Source: Pilaira anomala
Lineage: Eukaryota; Mucoromycota; Mucoromycetes; Mucorales; Mucoraceae
Direction of reading: 5' to 3'
NCBI GenBank assembly: GCA_025716855.1
Contig: JAIXMQ010000011.1
Coordinates: 620,001 to 684,000, forward strand
Length of the DNA: 64,000 nt
Position 1 is the stretch's first letter, and the number at the start of each line of letters is the position of its first letter. The notes below the pieces were generated by a model. It saw only the letters and a list, made by a program, of their open reading frames with translations, was not told the DNA's origin and did no database searches. This document shows, in pieces, positions 1-11,585 of the stretch. Made by a program: the position numbers and the translations under genes.

Positions 1-54
1 ATCCGTTGCATCCTTATTCTTGAGACTTCAGCTAGTGGACCTCCTCGTGGTTAG
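1..54 (+). CDS. Possible 3' end of a gene running in from the left
   Basis: Frame 1 from the first base is open for 17 codons (IRCILILETSASGPPRG) and stops at TAG 52-54, followed by AT-rich non-coding sequence. The GC content and composition look coding compared with what follows. The product cannot be recognised from so short a tail, and chance is possible. Confidence 0.3.
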   Translation: MRCILILETSASGPPRG

Positions 55-1095
55 TCTTGGGAAACTTTTGAATTTGGAAACTTTTTTTTTTCTTTCCAGA
101 TTATAAAGGCTAAAGCACTAGTAACTTTTTTAAAATGATAATAATAATAATAATAATAATAATAAATTAATAAACAAAAAGCTCAGATTAAGCCTAATTT
201 TCTTTGACATGTTGTGATATACATAAATAAAACCATTCTTTTTGTTAAAGTGTCTTGTCTTTATGTACCATCATCCAATAAGTTTCCCTCAAGCTGTAAA
301 AAATGATGTAATCTTGGGGCAATCTAGATTTTTTTTTTAAATTATTATTTACCTTAACATTTTTCTTAGTTATCCACACAGTAGACTTTTTTTTTATTCT
401 GTTATATATCTTTAAACTTGAACTGATACTGTTGATAAAGTACATATAAGTGCCATATTAGTTCTATGTAGCCTTTGGTTAATGCATAAAGCTCAAAAGA
501 CCAAAAGCTTGCGTCACAAATCGCCCCCACCCTTTTTTTTTACTGACGTGCCAGTATAGTGTTTATTTAAATGTATTTCTGATAAGGTATAATACTATCA
601 GTTAAAGTTATTTTAACAAAGGAAAACAATCTGCTTTGATCCCATCACCGTGCGTTACACTAATATTTAGCAGAAAAAATGATGTTACTCAATCTTTGAA
701 ATGTTTATTATCCCAGATTCGCGGCATACATACATAACAAACATGGCTATTCTTTATAACTTTTATATATATATATATATATCAATTTATTTTCATTATT
801 GGCCCAACTCAGTATCAGCTCATGCTATTTTTATCAAGGAGAATATCTTGTAGAGATATTTTATTTTGATACCATCACACCGAGCGTTGTTACACTAATA
901 TTTGACAGAAAAAAGTGCTGTTACAAGATACAGAATGTTGCATCACACATTGAATTTAAAATAGAAATATTCTCCCATCCCCTAAAAATCTAAATTCTTG
1001 GCATAATATATCAGATTTTAAGTGTAAAATGATTAAATGCTTTTTTTTATTTTTATTTTTAATATCTATAGTGAAATTAAGTTAAATTGTAATTT
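55..1095. other. Intergenic AT-rich spacer
   Basis: No convincing gene. It holds an (AAT)n microsatellite near 137-165, a (TA)n run near 766-782, and two diverged copies of a short block (about 641-688 and 865-924) sharing the order CATCAC, GCGTT, TACACTAATATTT, CAGAAAAA. The short open frames here are low-complexity. Confidence 0.6.
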
Positions 1096-3139
1096 TTAAT
1101 GGGATGAAGCCCATTGCATTGACGTATTATAGAGTGTAAATAACATGACGCCGACACCAAAAGTGATGAGAACCATATCAACTGTACGCCTCCAACCTTT
1201 TGTATCTGGTAAAACAAGATGAAACAAAGGGGGAAAGATAAGACTTAAAGGACCTTTTTGTCAAAAAAAAAAAAAGATTAATCAACTGTTTTACATACGT
1301 AATACACATATATAAACGATTTAGAACTTACAACAACAGACGGAACCAATTAAACTAATGAATTTATCCAAATCATTAGCACCAAACCAAGCGATCATAG
1401 TACCAATGATCACAATGGTAGCACGCAAAGTATTCTTTTGCCATTTAATATAAAAGCTATGTTTACCAGTACGTTCACCAAAGATGGCTTGTTCAATGAT
1501 ACGAATAGTAGGAAAAAGAGTTAATGCGTTGGATAATAAGACAGCGATAGCATAACCTAATTGAACTGAATTTGGTAAAATACCCGCAGGTAAATTCAAT
1601 AAAGCCACCGTCTTTACATTTTCACCAAAGGCCAGGTAACCCAAGGTACCAACAGCACATAATGTAGATGCAACTAAAATCATAACAAATGTGAGTACAG
1701 CAGGAAACTTTTCAGGTTTTTCCATGGAGTCCCGAATAGGAATAATTAAACCTAACCAAACGTCAATACTCAAGAGATATTTTTTTTTTTTTTTTTTTTT
1801 TTTTTGCATAAAATGAAAACTTACCAATGCCTTCAAAAGAATACACGGCAGTACCAATAAATACGGAAAAATCAGCAGCATTGAATATCCATTCAATATT
1901 AGGTCCTGTAGTAGGAGAACTTATACCATCTTCAAAAATTTCAATAAAATCAAATACAAGTAATACAATTAATCCACCCACAATTAAAACGTCAGATATA
2001 AGTGCTGTGGGTGATAACTTGGCAATGTTTCGAATAAGAACTAATGGCATTAAAATAATAGCGAGCATGGCATAAACACCTGTATTGGATAAATGTATCG
2101 TATTGTTACTTAATGCACGTACTGCCTCCACAATATTCTGTACAATAAAGATTGTACCACCACACATAAATCCCAGCTAAAAAAGAAAAATTAGATAACC
2201 TTAAAATATTACATTCCGTAATAATTATACCTGTGATATAGCAATTGAAAATAATACTATATTTCTCATCCAAGAGCCATATAATTGACCACCCATATCA
2301 CCATAACTACCAGTCAAAGACTTTTTACAATCTAATAATAATAAGAAACAATAAAGAGAGACAGAACCCATGAGCCACATGGTGATGATAGAAAACAAGA
2401 GACCACCATTTGAAAAAGCTTTTGGTAAGAACAAGATACCACTTCCAATAAAAGCTTTAAATAATAAAAATACAGTTTTTGTGACATTTGACTTTTGTTC
2501 CTTTGATTTCAACTTTTTCTTTTTAGCCTGAAATCGATTTGGTAATAAAGCAGTAGATTCTTCATCATCAGGCGAGCTACTACTGAGATCATCGGCTTCT
2601 GAGTCAGATAAATCCTCACCAGCAAACTGGTTTATAACGGAAGTGATTGCTAAATATTCAAAGAAATGACGAGTCATAGGTGGATGCAAATGATCGGATT
2701 TATAACCACTCGTAGTTGAACCATATTCTTGACGCGAAGCTTCAGAGCAAACCGAATCAGGACGAAATAATTCTTGAAAGGCATTTTCTGGTTGTAATTG
2801 CGGTGATTCATTTGCAAACCTTTGTTGTTGAGCAACGTGATACCGGCGCATTCCTCCTGGTTTATCTAAATGACTAAATTCGGTGTCCTCTTGATCACTT
2901 GATGTCAAATTTTCTTCGTTGGTTCTCATGTCAGCAACGGATTTTGAACGGGGTATAGATGCCTTGACGAGGCTATTGGCGTAACTGTAGATATCATGCG
3001 TTATGGCAGCTCCTGGTAAATGATAAGGTACCGGAATCTCTGTCACATTGGTAGGTTCTGTATCTTCTTCTATCACTAAATGTTGTTGGACGATAGCCAT
3101 TGTATCGTCCTGACTTGGATCATTATGAGCAGTTGTCAT
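1096..3139 (-). CDS. AVT3: Vacuolar amino acid transporter, AVT3/AVT4-like (AAAP family)
   Basis: Four exons on the minus strand: 3139-2231, 2176-1825, 1751-1332, 1253-1096; 612 residues. The first 220 or so residues are hydrophilic and acidic, with Ser-rich stretches and a KKKKLKSKEQK basic patch, as in fungal Avt3/Avt4. The 11-TM amino acid transporter core follows, starting at KAFIGSGILFLPKAF, with FEGIGLIIPIRDSM across the second intron and IGSVCCCPLSLIFPPLFH across the third. Those family-typical stretches confirm both splice junctions. The family exports neutral amino acids from the vacuole to the cytosol. The exact substrate and whether it is Avt3 or Avt4 cannot be told. A (TA)n tract lies directly upstream of the start. 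Confidence 0.9.
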
Positions 3140-4599
3140 ATATATATATATATATATATATAATAAAGTAAATAAGTTAAAAAAAGAAAGAGAAAAAGAA
3201 AAAAGAGGAAGAGAAAGATGAATGAAATAATAAATGTAAAAATGGGGTTTTAATTTATAATATATACTAAGATTTTAAATTCAGCAGTCTTTTTACGTTT
3301 TGTCCCTAATTCCTTCCTTATATGACAATAATGGTTACAAATGAGGGGTTTGGGGGGTTCATCTGGCTTTTTTAAATTTGGGTTATTACATATTTGGACT
3401 AGCAGCAGAAGCGCTCTACAGCAACGGAAGACTCTCAATTACAAGCAGAAGCAGGTTGCAAAGGTGGTAATAATGACGGATAGCTTACCTATAATACAAG
3501 TGATTTAGATACGACACAAACATTTGCATACCCTTTTTTTTTTTATATTGAAACGAGAGTTGTTATATATAATAAGTCTAGAGAAAATATACTAGTAAAA
3601 GAACACTCACTTTTGTATGATGTATGTATTTTTACTTAAAATAAGTTTTTTTTTCTAGATAGCAGAAGGTCGTCCTCTATTTAATCAAGTATAAGTAAAT
3701 ACATAATAAATATAATTATTAAAAGATCAACTACATCTACCTTAAACTTCAGTCGCGAAAAGAAAAAAAAAAAATATATATACGGAAGTATATCGATTAA
3801 AGATATGAACCTTAAATAATTAAAATCATTACCGTTAGTATAGTGTAAGACCTGTATTCATTTTTACATTCAACAACTAACACGTTTTTGACTGGGCAAA
3901 TAGCTCCATTGTAAAAAATAAAACTTTCCCTCAACATTTCAAACTTTTACAGAACCGTCCTTTTTCTATAATAACTCTTGCCTTTTTTTTTTTTTTAAAG
4001 ACGTGTATAAATTTCTATACGAAAATAAAGACCTTTATCTTTTTCCTTGTGAAGTTTGTTGGTTTTTGAAAATAATCAATACTTATCAGTTCGTGATAAT
4101 TCACTGACGGATTGTTTAGTTTATTTAAGTTCTTCTTTTATCTCTTTTTTTTTTCTCTCTTTCTTTCTTCATATACTACCTACTATGTATTCTTTCCCCC
4201 CAAATAATGCCGAGAATTGTTTTATACACTGCGCAAGAAGAGCTTCTTCGTATTTAAGAAAAAACAGATTAAAATGTTAAACCTTCTTGATGATAATGAG
4301 CAGCAGCGACGAAGACCTGGATATGGGGGTAAATGTTGTCAGTGTGCCTTAAAATATATCATTATACTTATTTTTATATAACCCATATTAGAAAAAAGAA
4401 ACACCTTAAGAACTGGGAAGCTATTATGTTTTTCCAGCTCAATTACAAAAGAGTTCATAAATGATATGGTTGCATATATAACCGTATACTACAAACGTAT
4501 TCTGCGCAAGTAATAACAACCACTGAGCAGTTTGCCGCTTTGGCTCACGAAACACCTATATGCGAGCTAATTCAATAAAAATAGCACATCGGAATCATT
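3140..4599. other. Intergenic region between AVT3-like gene and Fanzor relic
   Basis: Contains the 5' flank of the transporter gene, poly-T/poly-A runs, and short open frames without recognisable similarity (for example 4056-4280). The stretch near 4275-4330 reads MLNLLDDNEQQRRRPGYGG and could be part of the degraded element downstream, but this is not shown. Confidence 0.45.
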
Positions 4600-5510
4600 T
4601 TTTAGCAGGTTCAATAGGTTTTATTCTAAACCAGGTGAAGGTTTTTACGGTTCAGAACGCATACGATATATGATCTCAAAGTATAGAAAGAAATTAGCAA
4701 TGGTACAAGAAATAATTGACTTATTCTCTCCGAGGACTACTTGCTGGTGGACTCAAAAACAAAGCATGATATATGTTACAATTTGGTGAAACTGAAAATA
4801 GGCCAAATATCAGAGTCAGTAACGCTTATTCACCCACCACAGTGCTTTAATGAAAATATGTAAAAAGATCAATAATCAGAATATTCACCTTTTTGCATCA
4901 AAAGCCAAAATGTCCGCAATACAGTTACTAGAAACTACAGCCGTGACTTAAATCAATTCTTTGACGTATTCGATTTAGATAAAACTCGAAAAAAAAAAGA
5001 TCTGACACGTGTTTTGCCGATATAGTGTGAATGATCTCGAACATCTACATGAAACAAATGATACTATGTTTATTAACGAGATATATATATATAAAAAAAA
5101 AAAAATGGCTATACCTACGGGTTTACCTCTGTCTTTTAAATATAAATGAATTCAGGACCTCCATTGTATGTAAGAAATTTTAACTGTAATTTTATAACTA
5201 TGTTGTGTACATGTAACTTCTAGGTATGTAATAAGTGTAAGACAGAAAGCAGCACAACTCTTGGATCCAAATTTAAAGTTCTTCGTTGTATCAACTGCAG
5301 CACTTTATTATAGAACAACAGAGACACTACTAATGCTTCCAAAAATATGTGGGATATTTGTCTTTTTCAATCTGGTCTAACACTGGAAGACCCAACATAT
5401 TTACGAGAGAACCAAGAACAGAACAATAACTTTTTTTTTTTTTTTCAAAAGCAATTCATACCGTAACTTCGAATGTGGCGTGCAGCAATGCACTTAATGG
5501 TTCTGCACTG
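4600..5510 (+). pseudogene. Degenerate Fanzor/TnpB-like RNA-guided nuclease gene
   Basis: Broken coding remnant. An open piece at about 4606-4725 reads RFYSKPGEGFYGSER then IRYMISKYRKKLAMVQ. Stops and frameshifts follow. A 3' part then reads LLNINEFRTSI up to 5165, is interrupted by a gt...ag intron 5166-5223, and resumes VCNKCKTESS at 5224. A second CINC pair and NNRDTTNASKNM follow, with an in-frame TAG at 5311-5313. The order (D/N)EFxTS, CxxC, CxxC, then RDxxxAxxNM is the RuvC-III plus zinc-ribbon signature of TnpB and eukaryotic Fanzor proteins. The position of the intron between TSI and VCNKC fits normal Fanzor reading. No intact terminal repeats were recognised. Identification is by motif; subtype is not assignable. 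Confidence 0.7.
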
Positions 5511-5879
5511 TAAGTTATAAGAAAAACAAATGATTACTAAATTTGTATCAATTTTCTTTAGGTGTGTAACTTATACGTCGTAAGAAGTTTTTTTTCATCA
5601 AGTTCTTTTTACTTTCCATAAGTAAAAAAAAAAAAAATTTGATAAATATTTTGTAACACATAAACACCTATTCAAGCCTAAAATACAAAATTCGTGATAG
5701 AAAGGGTCTTATCATGTTACAATGTTTATTATTTTTAAGGAGCAAATAAAATAAAGGAGTTTGGATTCAAATCATGTGATTCAAATTGATTTTAATAGTG
5801 TAGTAATTTATGTTGTTACCTTGTCTTTTTTTTTATTATTACTTTTTATAAATATAATTGTCAAAATAAAAGAAATAAA
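5511..5879. other. Spacer upstream of PP2A scaffold gene
   Basis: AT-rich, with a poly-A run near 5626-5638 and a T-rich stretch just before the ATG at 5880. No gene seen; likely carries the PP2A subunit promoter. Confidence 0.5.
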
Positions 5880-8251
5880 ATGGAGATAGATCAACCTTCA
5901 GCAAGCGATAGTAATGTTTCAGACATAAATACCTCGTCATCTAATGTGACAGCAACCACAACACCAACACCAGCGGATAATCTCGGTGAATCAGTTGCTC
6001 GAACTAGTGAGGAACAAGAACTTTATCCTATTGCAGTACTTGTAGATGAACTTAAAAACGAAGATGTTCAGTTACGTTTAAACGCTATTAGAAATTTAAG
6101 TACTATTGCAATGGCTTTAGGTCCACAAAGAACACGAGATGAGTTAATTCCCTTCTTGAATGGTAAAAAAAAAAAAAATTATTATTATGATATATACGCG
6201 CTTTTATTTAACCTTTTTTAAATAGAATCCATTGACGATGAAGATGAGATTCTTTTAGCTGTAGCAGAAGAGCTTGCCAATTTCAGTGAATATGTAGGTG
6301 GACCTGAATATGCTCACTATTTATTGAGTCCTTTAGAAAACTTGGCTTCAGTTGAAGAAGTACTTGTCAGAGATAAGGTAATAATAATAATAATAATAAT
6401 AATATATGTATATACATTTATAATACAAAAACTAACCTGGATTTTAATAAGGCTGTTGAATCTATTAATCGAATCGTCAGTTTACTCAATCCTTCACAAA
6501 TTACCCACTACTTTATTCCTTTATTAAAGCGTCTTTCTAGCGCCGAATGGTTTACGGGACGTATTTCAGCCTGTGGTCTTTATGCAGCAGGTTATTCAAA
6601 ATGTACAGAAGAACAACAAAATGAGTTGAGAACTGCTTTTGCTCAATTAATTCAAGATGATACACCTATGGTCAAGAGAGCTGCTGCTAAGGCTCTTGCC
6701 AACTTTTCAAAAGAATTAAATCAACAACACTTAATTAGTCATATCTTACCTTTGTTCCTTCGATTAATAAATGACGATCAAGATACTGTCAGATTATTAA
6801 CTGTAGAAGATTTGGTTCAAATCGCTAAAATGTTATCACCTGAAGAATCAAAGCAGTACTTGTTGGCACCACTTAAATCATTAGGACAAGATAGATCTTG
6901 GAGAGTGAGATATATGGTTGCTACACACTTCAACGAGGTAAATATATATATATATATATATATTTAGTGTTTTCATAGCTTTATATTAATCTATGTATAT
7001 TGTCAACTAGCTGTGTGAAGCTTTCGGTGAACAAATTACTCGCGAAGAAATGGTAACATTATTTGTGAGTCTTATTAAGGATAGTGAAGGAGAAGTCAAG
7101 ATTTTATCGATTGGACAAGCACCTACATTTGCAAAAAAGATTGATCAATCTATTGTGATTGAAAAGATTCTTCCTTGTATTAAAGAACTTGTAATTGATA
7201 CGAATCAACACGTTCGTGCTGCTGTTGCAACCAACATTAGTGGATTAGCTCCCATCTTGAGCAAAGATTTGTAAGTTTCCTCATACTAGTTTGAATCCAT
7301 AACATATTTGTATATAGTCTAATAATAGGATTTGTTTAGAACTATCGAATACCTTTTACCTTTATTCCTTCAATTACTTAAAGATGATTTTCCCGATGTC
7401 AGACTTAATATTATTTCCAAGCTTGAAAATGTAAACCAAGGTATGTTATCAGTATATTTATATAAATTTTTGAAAAAAAAAAAGTAAACCAACTTTTTAT
7501 TTTTGTCTTGTAGTTATTGGCGTAGATCGTCTTTCTCAATCACTTTTACCTGCTATTGTTGATTTAGCAGAAGATAAGCAATGGAGAGTGAGATTAGCTA
7601 TTATAGAATATATTCCTTTATTAGCATCGCAATTAGGTGTAGGATTCTTTGATGAAAAACTTCTTAATTTATGTTTATCATGGTTAGGAGATGCAGTATT
7701 TTCTATTCGTGATGCAGCTACAACCAATCTTAAAAAATTGGTAGAGATATTTGGACATGACTGGGCAAATAATACAGTTTTACCTCAAGTGATGGAAATG
7801 GCTCATAATAACAATTACCTCTATAGAATGACTACTTTATTTGCATTAACTGTAAGTTAAGATATATATATGTATATACATGAAATTAATTCATACTTAA
7901 AAAAAAAAAAATTAGACAATGGCCACTTCACTTACATCTGATATCATTAAAGATAAAGTGCTTTCAACTGTCACTGAACTTGTAGATGATCCTATTCCTA
8001 ACGTTAGATTTAATGTTGCTAAATCGTTAGAAGTGCTCGCTCCTATTTTGAAACAAGACCCAACTACTGCTGAACTTGTTGATACTAAAGTCATGGATGT
8101 ACTTAAGAAACTTGCTCAAGATAAAGATGTTGATGTTAGATGGTTTGCTGACAAGGCTTTGTTATCAGGTAAAAAAAAAAATATATATATATAAATATAT
8201 ATAAAATTTATAAAAACTAAAATTATTACATTTGTAGTTCAAGGCAACTAA
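5880..8251 (+). CDS. TPD3: Protein phosphatase 2A 65-kDa scaffold subunit A
   Basis: Eight exons: 5880-6162, 6226-6377, 6452-6937, 7011-7270, 7340-7440, 7514-7851, 7916-8168, 8238-8251; 628 residues. After a 55-residue Ser/Thr-rich leader the protein is a continuous HEAT-repeat solenoid. Repeat landmarks include [52 protein letters not shown] and [17 protein letters not shown], all typical of PP2A-A (PR65, Tpd3, Paa1). It holds the catalytic C and regulatory B subunits of PP2A. The last exon has only 14 nt and codes VQGN-stop with the preceding G. Several introns hold (TA)n or poly-A runs. Lengths match the family (about 590-640 residues). Confidence 0.95.
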
Positions 8252-8614
8252 TCTCCCTTTTTATTTTTTTTTTTTATTTTCACCGCAACATGGTAACTTT
8301 TTTCATTTTTCAAAATAAATACTATATGGAACTTTTACTCTGTTTGCGAAAGAGCTACTTAAGACTGTCTTGTAAATTTGAATCAAGAAGATTTCATTAA
8401 AAAGGGAAAGATACGCGCATCTCTATGATGACTTTCTTTGTAACTCAATTTTCTTTATGCTCGTAATGTAAAGTAAATATATTTTGATTGGGTCTTTTTT
8501 ATAAAAGCCGTTCTGATTGGCCTTGAAGGAAGAACACTATTTTTCTGCTTGTAGCGGAATTAAGTTAAAAGCTTATATTTCTTTTTTCTTTCTCTTTATT
8601 TTCTAATTCTCAGC
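8252..8614. other. Intergenic spacer
   Basis: A 363-bp gap between the PP2A subunit and the WD40 gene, both on the plus strand. It would hold the 3' UTR of one and the promoter of the other. No gene seen. Confidence 0.55.
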
Positions 8615-9218
8615 ATGTTGTCTTTACGTCATGAACCCATGGACGATTTCTTTTTCGGTCAAACCACTACAGATTATGGTAGGAATAGATAATAAACTAT
8701 ATATTAAATACATAGTAGATATATATAAAAAAAGAAACCCATTTTTTTTTTCTTTTTTAAAAAAAAGACCATTTAGAATTAACTTTAAACGATTCCTATT
8801 TACCTCATTTCATTAGTGAGGACGATAACGCTATTAGAGTAAGACAAGCTTCATTGAACACACAAATTGAAGTTGATATACTCATATTTAGGGCTGTAGG
8901 ACACGATCATAACTGAAGAAATGTGTATAAGGGGTATTGATATGGTATGGACGGAGATTATAATAAAACTGCATAAAACTAAATCTATTCTTAGCAAGGT
9001 ATTGATTGGTTTAAGGAGAGGATTACCAGAGATCAATATAGAGATCAAAGGTAAATATATATCAATTAGAGACTTGTTATGTTGTTCTGATGATTTCTTG
9101 ATAGAAATAAGGATTATGAGAGTTATCTTAGTTGCAAAAGTGGTGATGATGATTATAGCATTGAAAATAGGATACAAGTAAGTAGATATATATATATATA
9201 AAGTAATAATCTTTAATG

Positions 9219-9249
<31 letters not shown>

Positions 9250-10568
9250 GGCACAAGAAACGAAAAATGTGACCACAAATGAAGAATATTATACATTCAA
9301 ATCATCAAAATTAGATGAAAAATGTAGTATTGGACACTTTCAATTAAGAAATTTATTATGGGCAACCAACAAAAATAACATTTATTATGTATGTGGGGAT
9401 ACAGTACGTCAATGGTCACCACAACGAAAAAAGAGTACTCAAGTGATTGATTTAGCAACTGCAAATAGACCAGGAAGTGTTTCTTTAAAGATCACAAGTA
9501 TGGCATGTGCTCATGGAATCTTATTTGCGGGTGGTTTTAAAGGTGAATGTGTTTGGAAAGTGGTACAGGATACCAGTAATATTTCAAATCAATTCAATAC
9601 TACAAATGAATCCAGAAGTATCGGTATTACAAATTATACTGATATTGTAAAAGATAAAGCAGGTGTCACTTTAGGTATCGTCTCTAATAACGATGCTACT
9701 ATTAAATGTATTAATCTTGAAACTGCTCAAATTGAACAAAAATTTTCATTACCTTTTGCTGCTAACGTAAAGTATATATACATATATAGTACAAGTAGTA
9801 TAACTTATATACATTATAAATTATAGTGCTCATCACTATCACCTGATAGTCGAATGCTTTGTTTAGTGGGTGATTCAACAGAAACGCTTATTGTAGATGC
9901 CGATAATGGAAAATGTAATTTATATATATATACTTATTCTATTACTATGTAACTAATTACAATTCTCAAAAAAAAAAAAAAAAAAAAAAAGCGGTCGTGT
10001 CGATAAATGAGCATCATGATTTTTCTTTTGCTTGTTGTTGGAATCCCGATGGTAGAACTTTTGCCACTGGAAATCAAGATAGAACAACAAGGGTTTACGA
10101 TATAAGAAATACTTCAAAAGCAATGTATGTATTAGGCTCAAATGTAGGTGCAATACGATCTTTGCATTATTCTCATGATGGACAATACCTGGCTGCTGCA
10201 GGTAATTTTTTTTTGTTTTTTTTTTTAATTATTATCTCACGTTATTTTCTTTAATAGAACCTATCGACTTTGTGCATTTATACGAAACTAAGCATTATGA
10301 ATCAAGTCAAGTGATTGATATGTTTGGTGATATTGCAGGCGTTTGTAAGTTTGAATTCAAAAGAGATTTTTAAATTTTATTTATTAACTTTTTATTTTAT
10401 AGCATTTACACCAGAAGATCAATCACTATATATTGCAAATGCAAATGATAAACTAGGGTAAAATTCTATTTTTTTTACTGTAAATAATCATAAACTAACT
10501 ATATATATATATATAGTGGCATTTTTGAATTTCAAAAAATTGAAGAAGATCCCATCTTTTACTTTTAA
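8615..10568 (+). CDS. WD40-repeat protein of the S. pombe C2A9.03 type
   Basis: Eleven exons: 8615-8678, 8768-8871, 8900-8944, 8995-9050, 9105-9177, 9251-9766, 9827-9914, 9992-10201, 10258-10344, 10403-10457, 10517-10568; 449 residues. The N-terminal part has QGIDWFKERITRDQYRDQR followed by NKDYESYL, then FQLRNLLWATNKNNIYYV. The C-terminal part has HHDFSFACCWNPDGRTFATG, NQDRTTRVYDIRN and GAIRSLHYSHDGQYLAAAEP. These are hallmarks of the conserved fungal WD-repeat family typified by C2A9.03, whose function is not established. Exons 6-11 are firm. Exons 2-5 are short and were placed by family motifs, so their borders are less certain. The stop lies 17 bp from that of the convergent phosphatase gene. 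Confidence 0.85.
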
Positions 10569-10585
10569 TAAATACATATATATAT

Positions 10586-11390
10586 TTAAAGTGTATTATT
10601 TACTTGAACTTCAAAAGAACCATCTGGTAAGATTGTAAAGTCTACATCAGTCAAGAGTTTAACCACACAATTTGCACCAGCCTCTTTTAATTGATTTACA
10701 GCGTGTGTTGTCTCACAAGCAATGACAGTAGCACCCGCCGCATGAGCTGCTTTAACACCAGATGGTGAATCTTCAAATACAATCACTTCATCACTTTTAA
10801 ATCCAAGTTCAGTTGATGCCTGAATATATCCTTCAGGATCTGGTTTCCCTTTCACAACCTTTTTATATCTATATTTTAACTTTTTTTTTTCTTTCTTTTT
10901 CTACCATTTGTTCTCTTACCGTATCACCACAAATAACAACATGAGGTATAGGAAGATGACATTGTTCCAATCTTTTGAAAGTCAAATATTCACTACCACT
11001 CGTATAAATACCCCATTTACCACTTGGAATTTTTTGCAATAAGGTGTTAATACCAGGCATTGCACTCACACCTTCTGATTCTTCAGCTAAATTCCTATCA
11101 AACTCTAAAGCATAATCTGGTGTTGCCATATGAGGTGTCCATTTAAACATTGTTTCAACTGTACGCATATCATGAGAAGATTCGAGAATCTATGTGTATA
11201 CAGAAGATTAAAACTGGACACCATTTTTCTATTTAAAATTAAAAACCTGCCTTATTTTCGTCCAACCCATTTTCTAGTGCAAATCGATGCCAATGTCGTT
11301 TTACTGCAGTAGTTGAATCAATCATTGTACCTTCTACATCAAAGATAAAGGCTTTTGCCCGAAAATATTTTGTATTATTTGTGGCTGTCA
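10586..11390 (-). pseudogene. HAD-family sugar/glycerol phosphatase (GPP/DOG-like), frameshifted at motif I
   Basis: Three exons: 11390-11251, 11189-10920, 10858-10586. The product resembles Gpp/Dog-type HAD phosphatases: motif II at IPSGKWGIYTSGSEYL, motif III/IV at VVKGKPDPEGY and VIVFEDSPSGVKAAHAAGA. Translation from the ATG at 11390 reads MTATNNTKYFRAKAFI and then goes out of frame. The DVEGTMIDSTTAV frame begins one base short, next to 11341-11343, where ATCTTT would be expected but ATCTT is present. A single-base deletion (real or an assembly error in a T run) therefore breaks the gene at its nucleophile motif. Motif I would also be DVEGT rather than the usual DxDGT. The first intron (11250-11190) has a gc donor: only gc...ag gives the family-typical DENKILESSHD join. 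Everything downstream is intact, so an assembly error is as likely as true decay. Confidence 0.75.
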
Positions 11391-11585
11391 TATTTAGATA
11401 TATATATAATCAAAAAAGTAGAAAAAGGGAATATTTTATACTGCAAATTATTTTTTTTTATTCATGCTCTTTTTTTTTTTTTTTTTAAATGAGACATCCC
11501 CCCTTTCAAAGTCACAATGAATTGAGTTCAACAAGTTTTATTACTTTGTTTAATATGTACACACATCATCCTCTTCTAGCAATAA

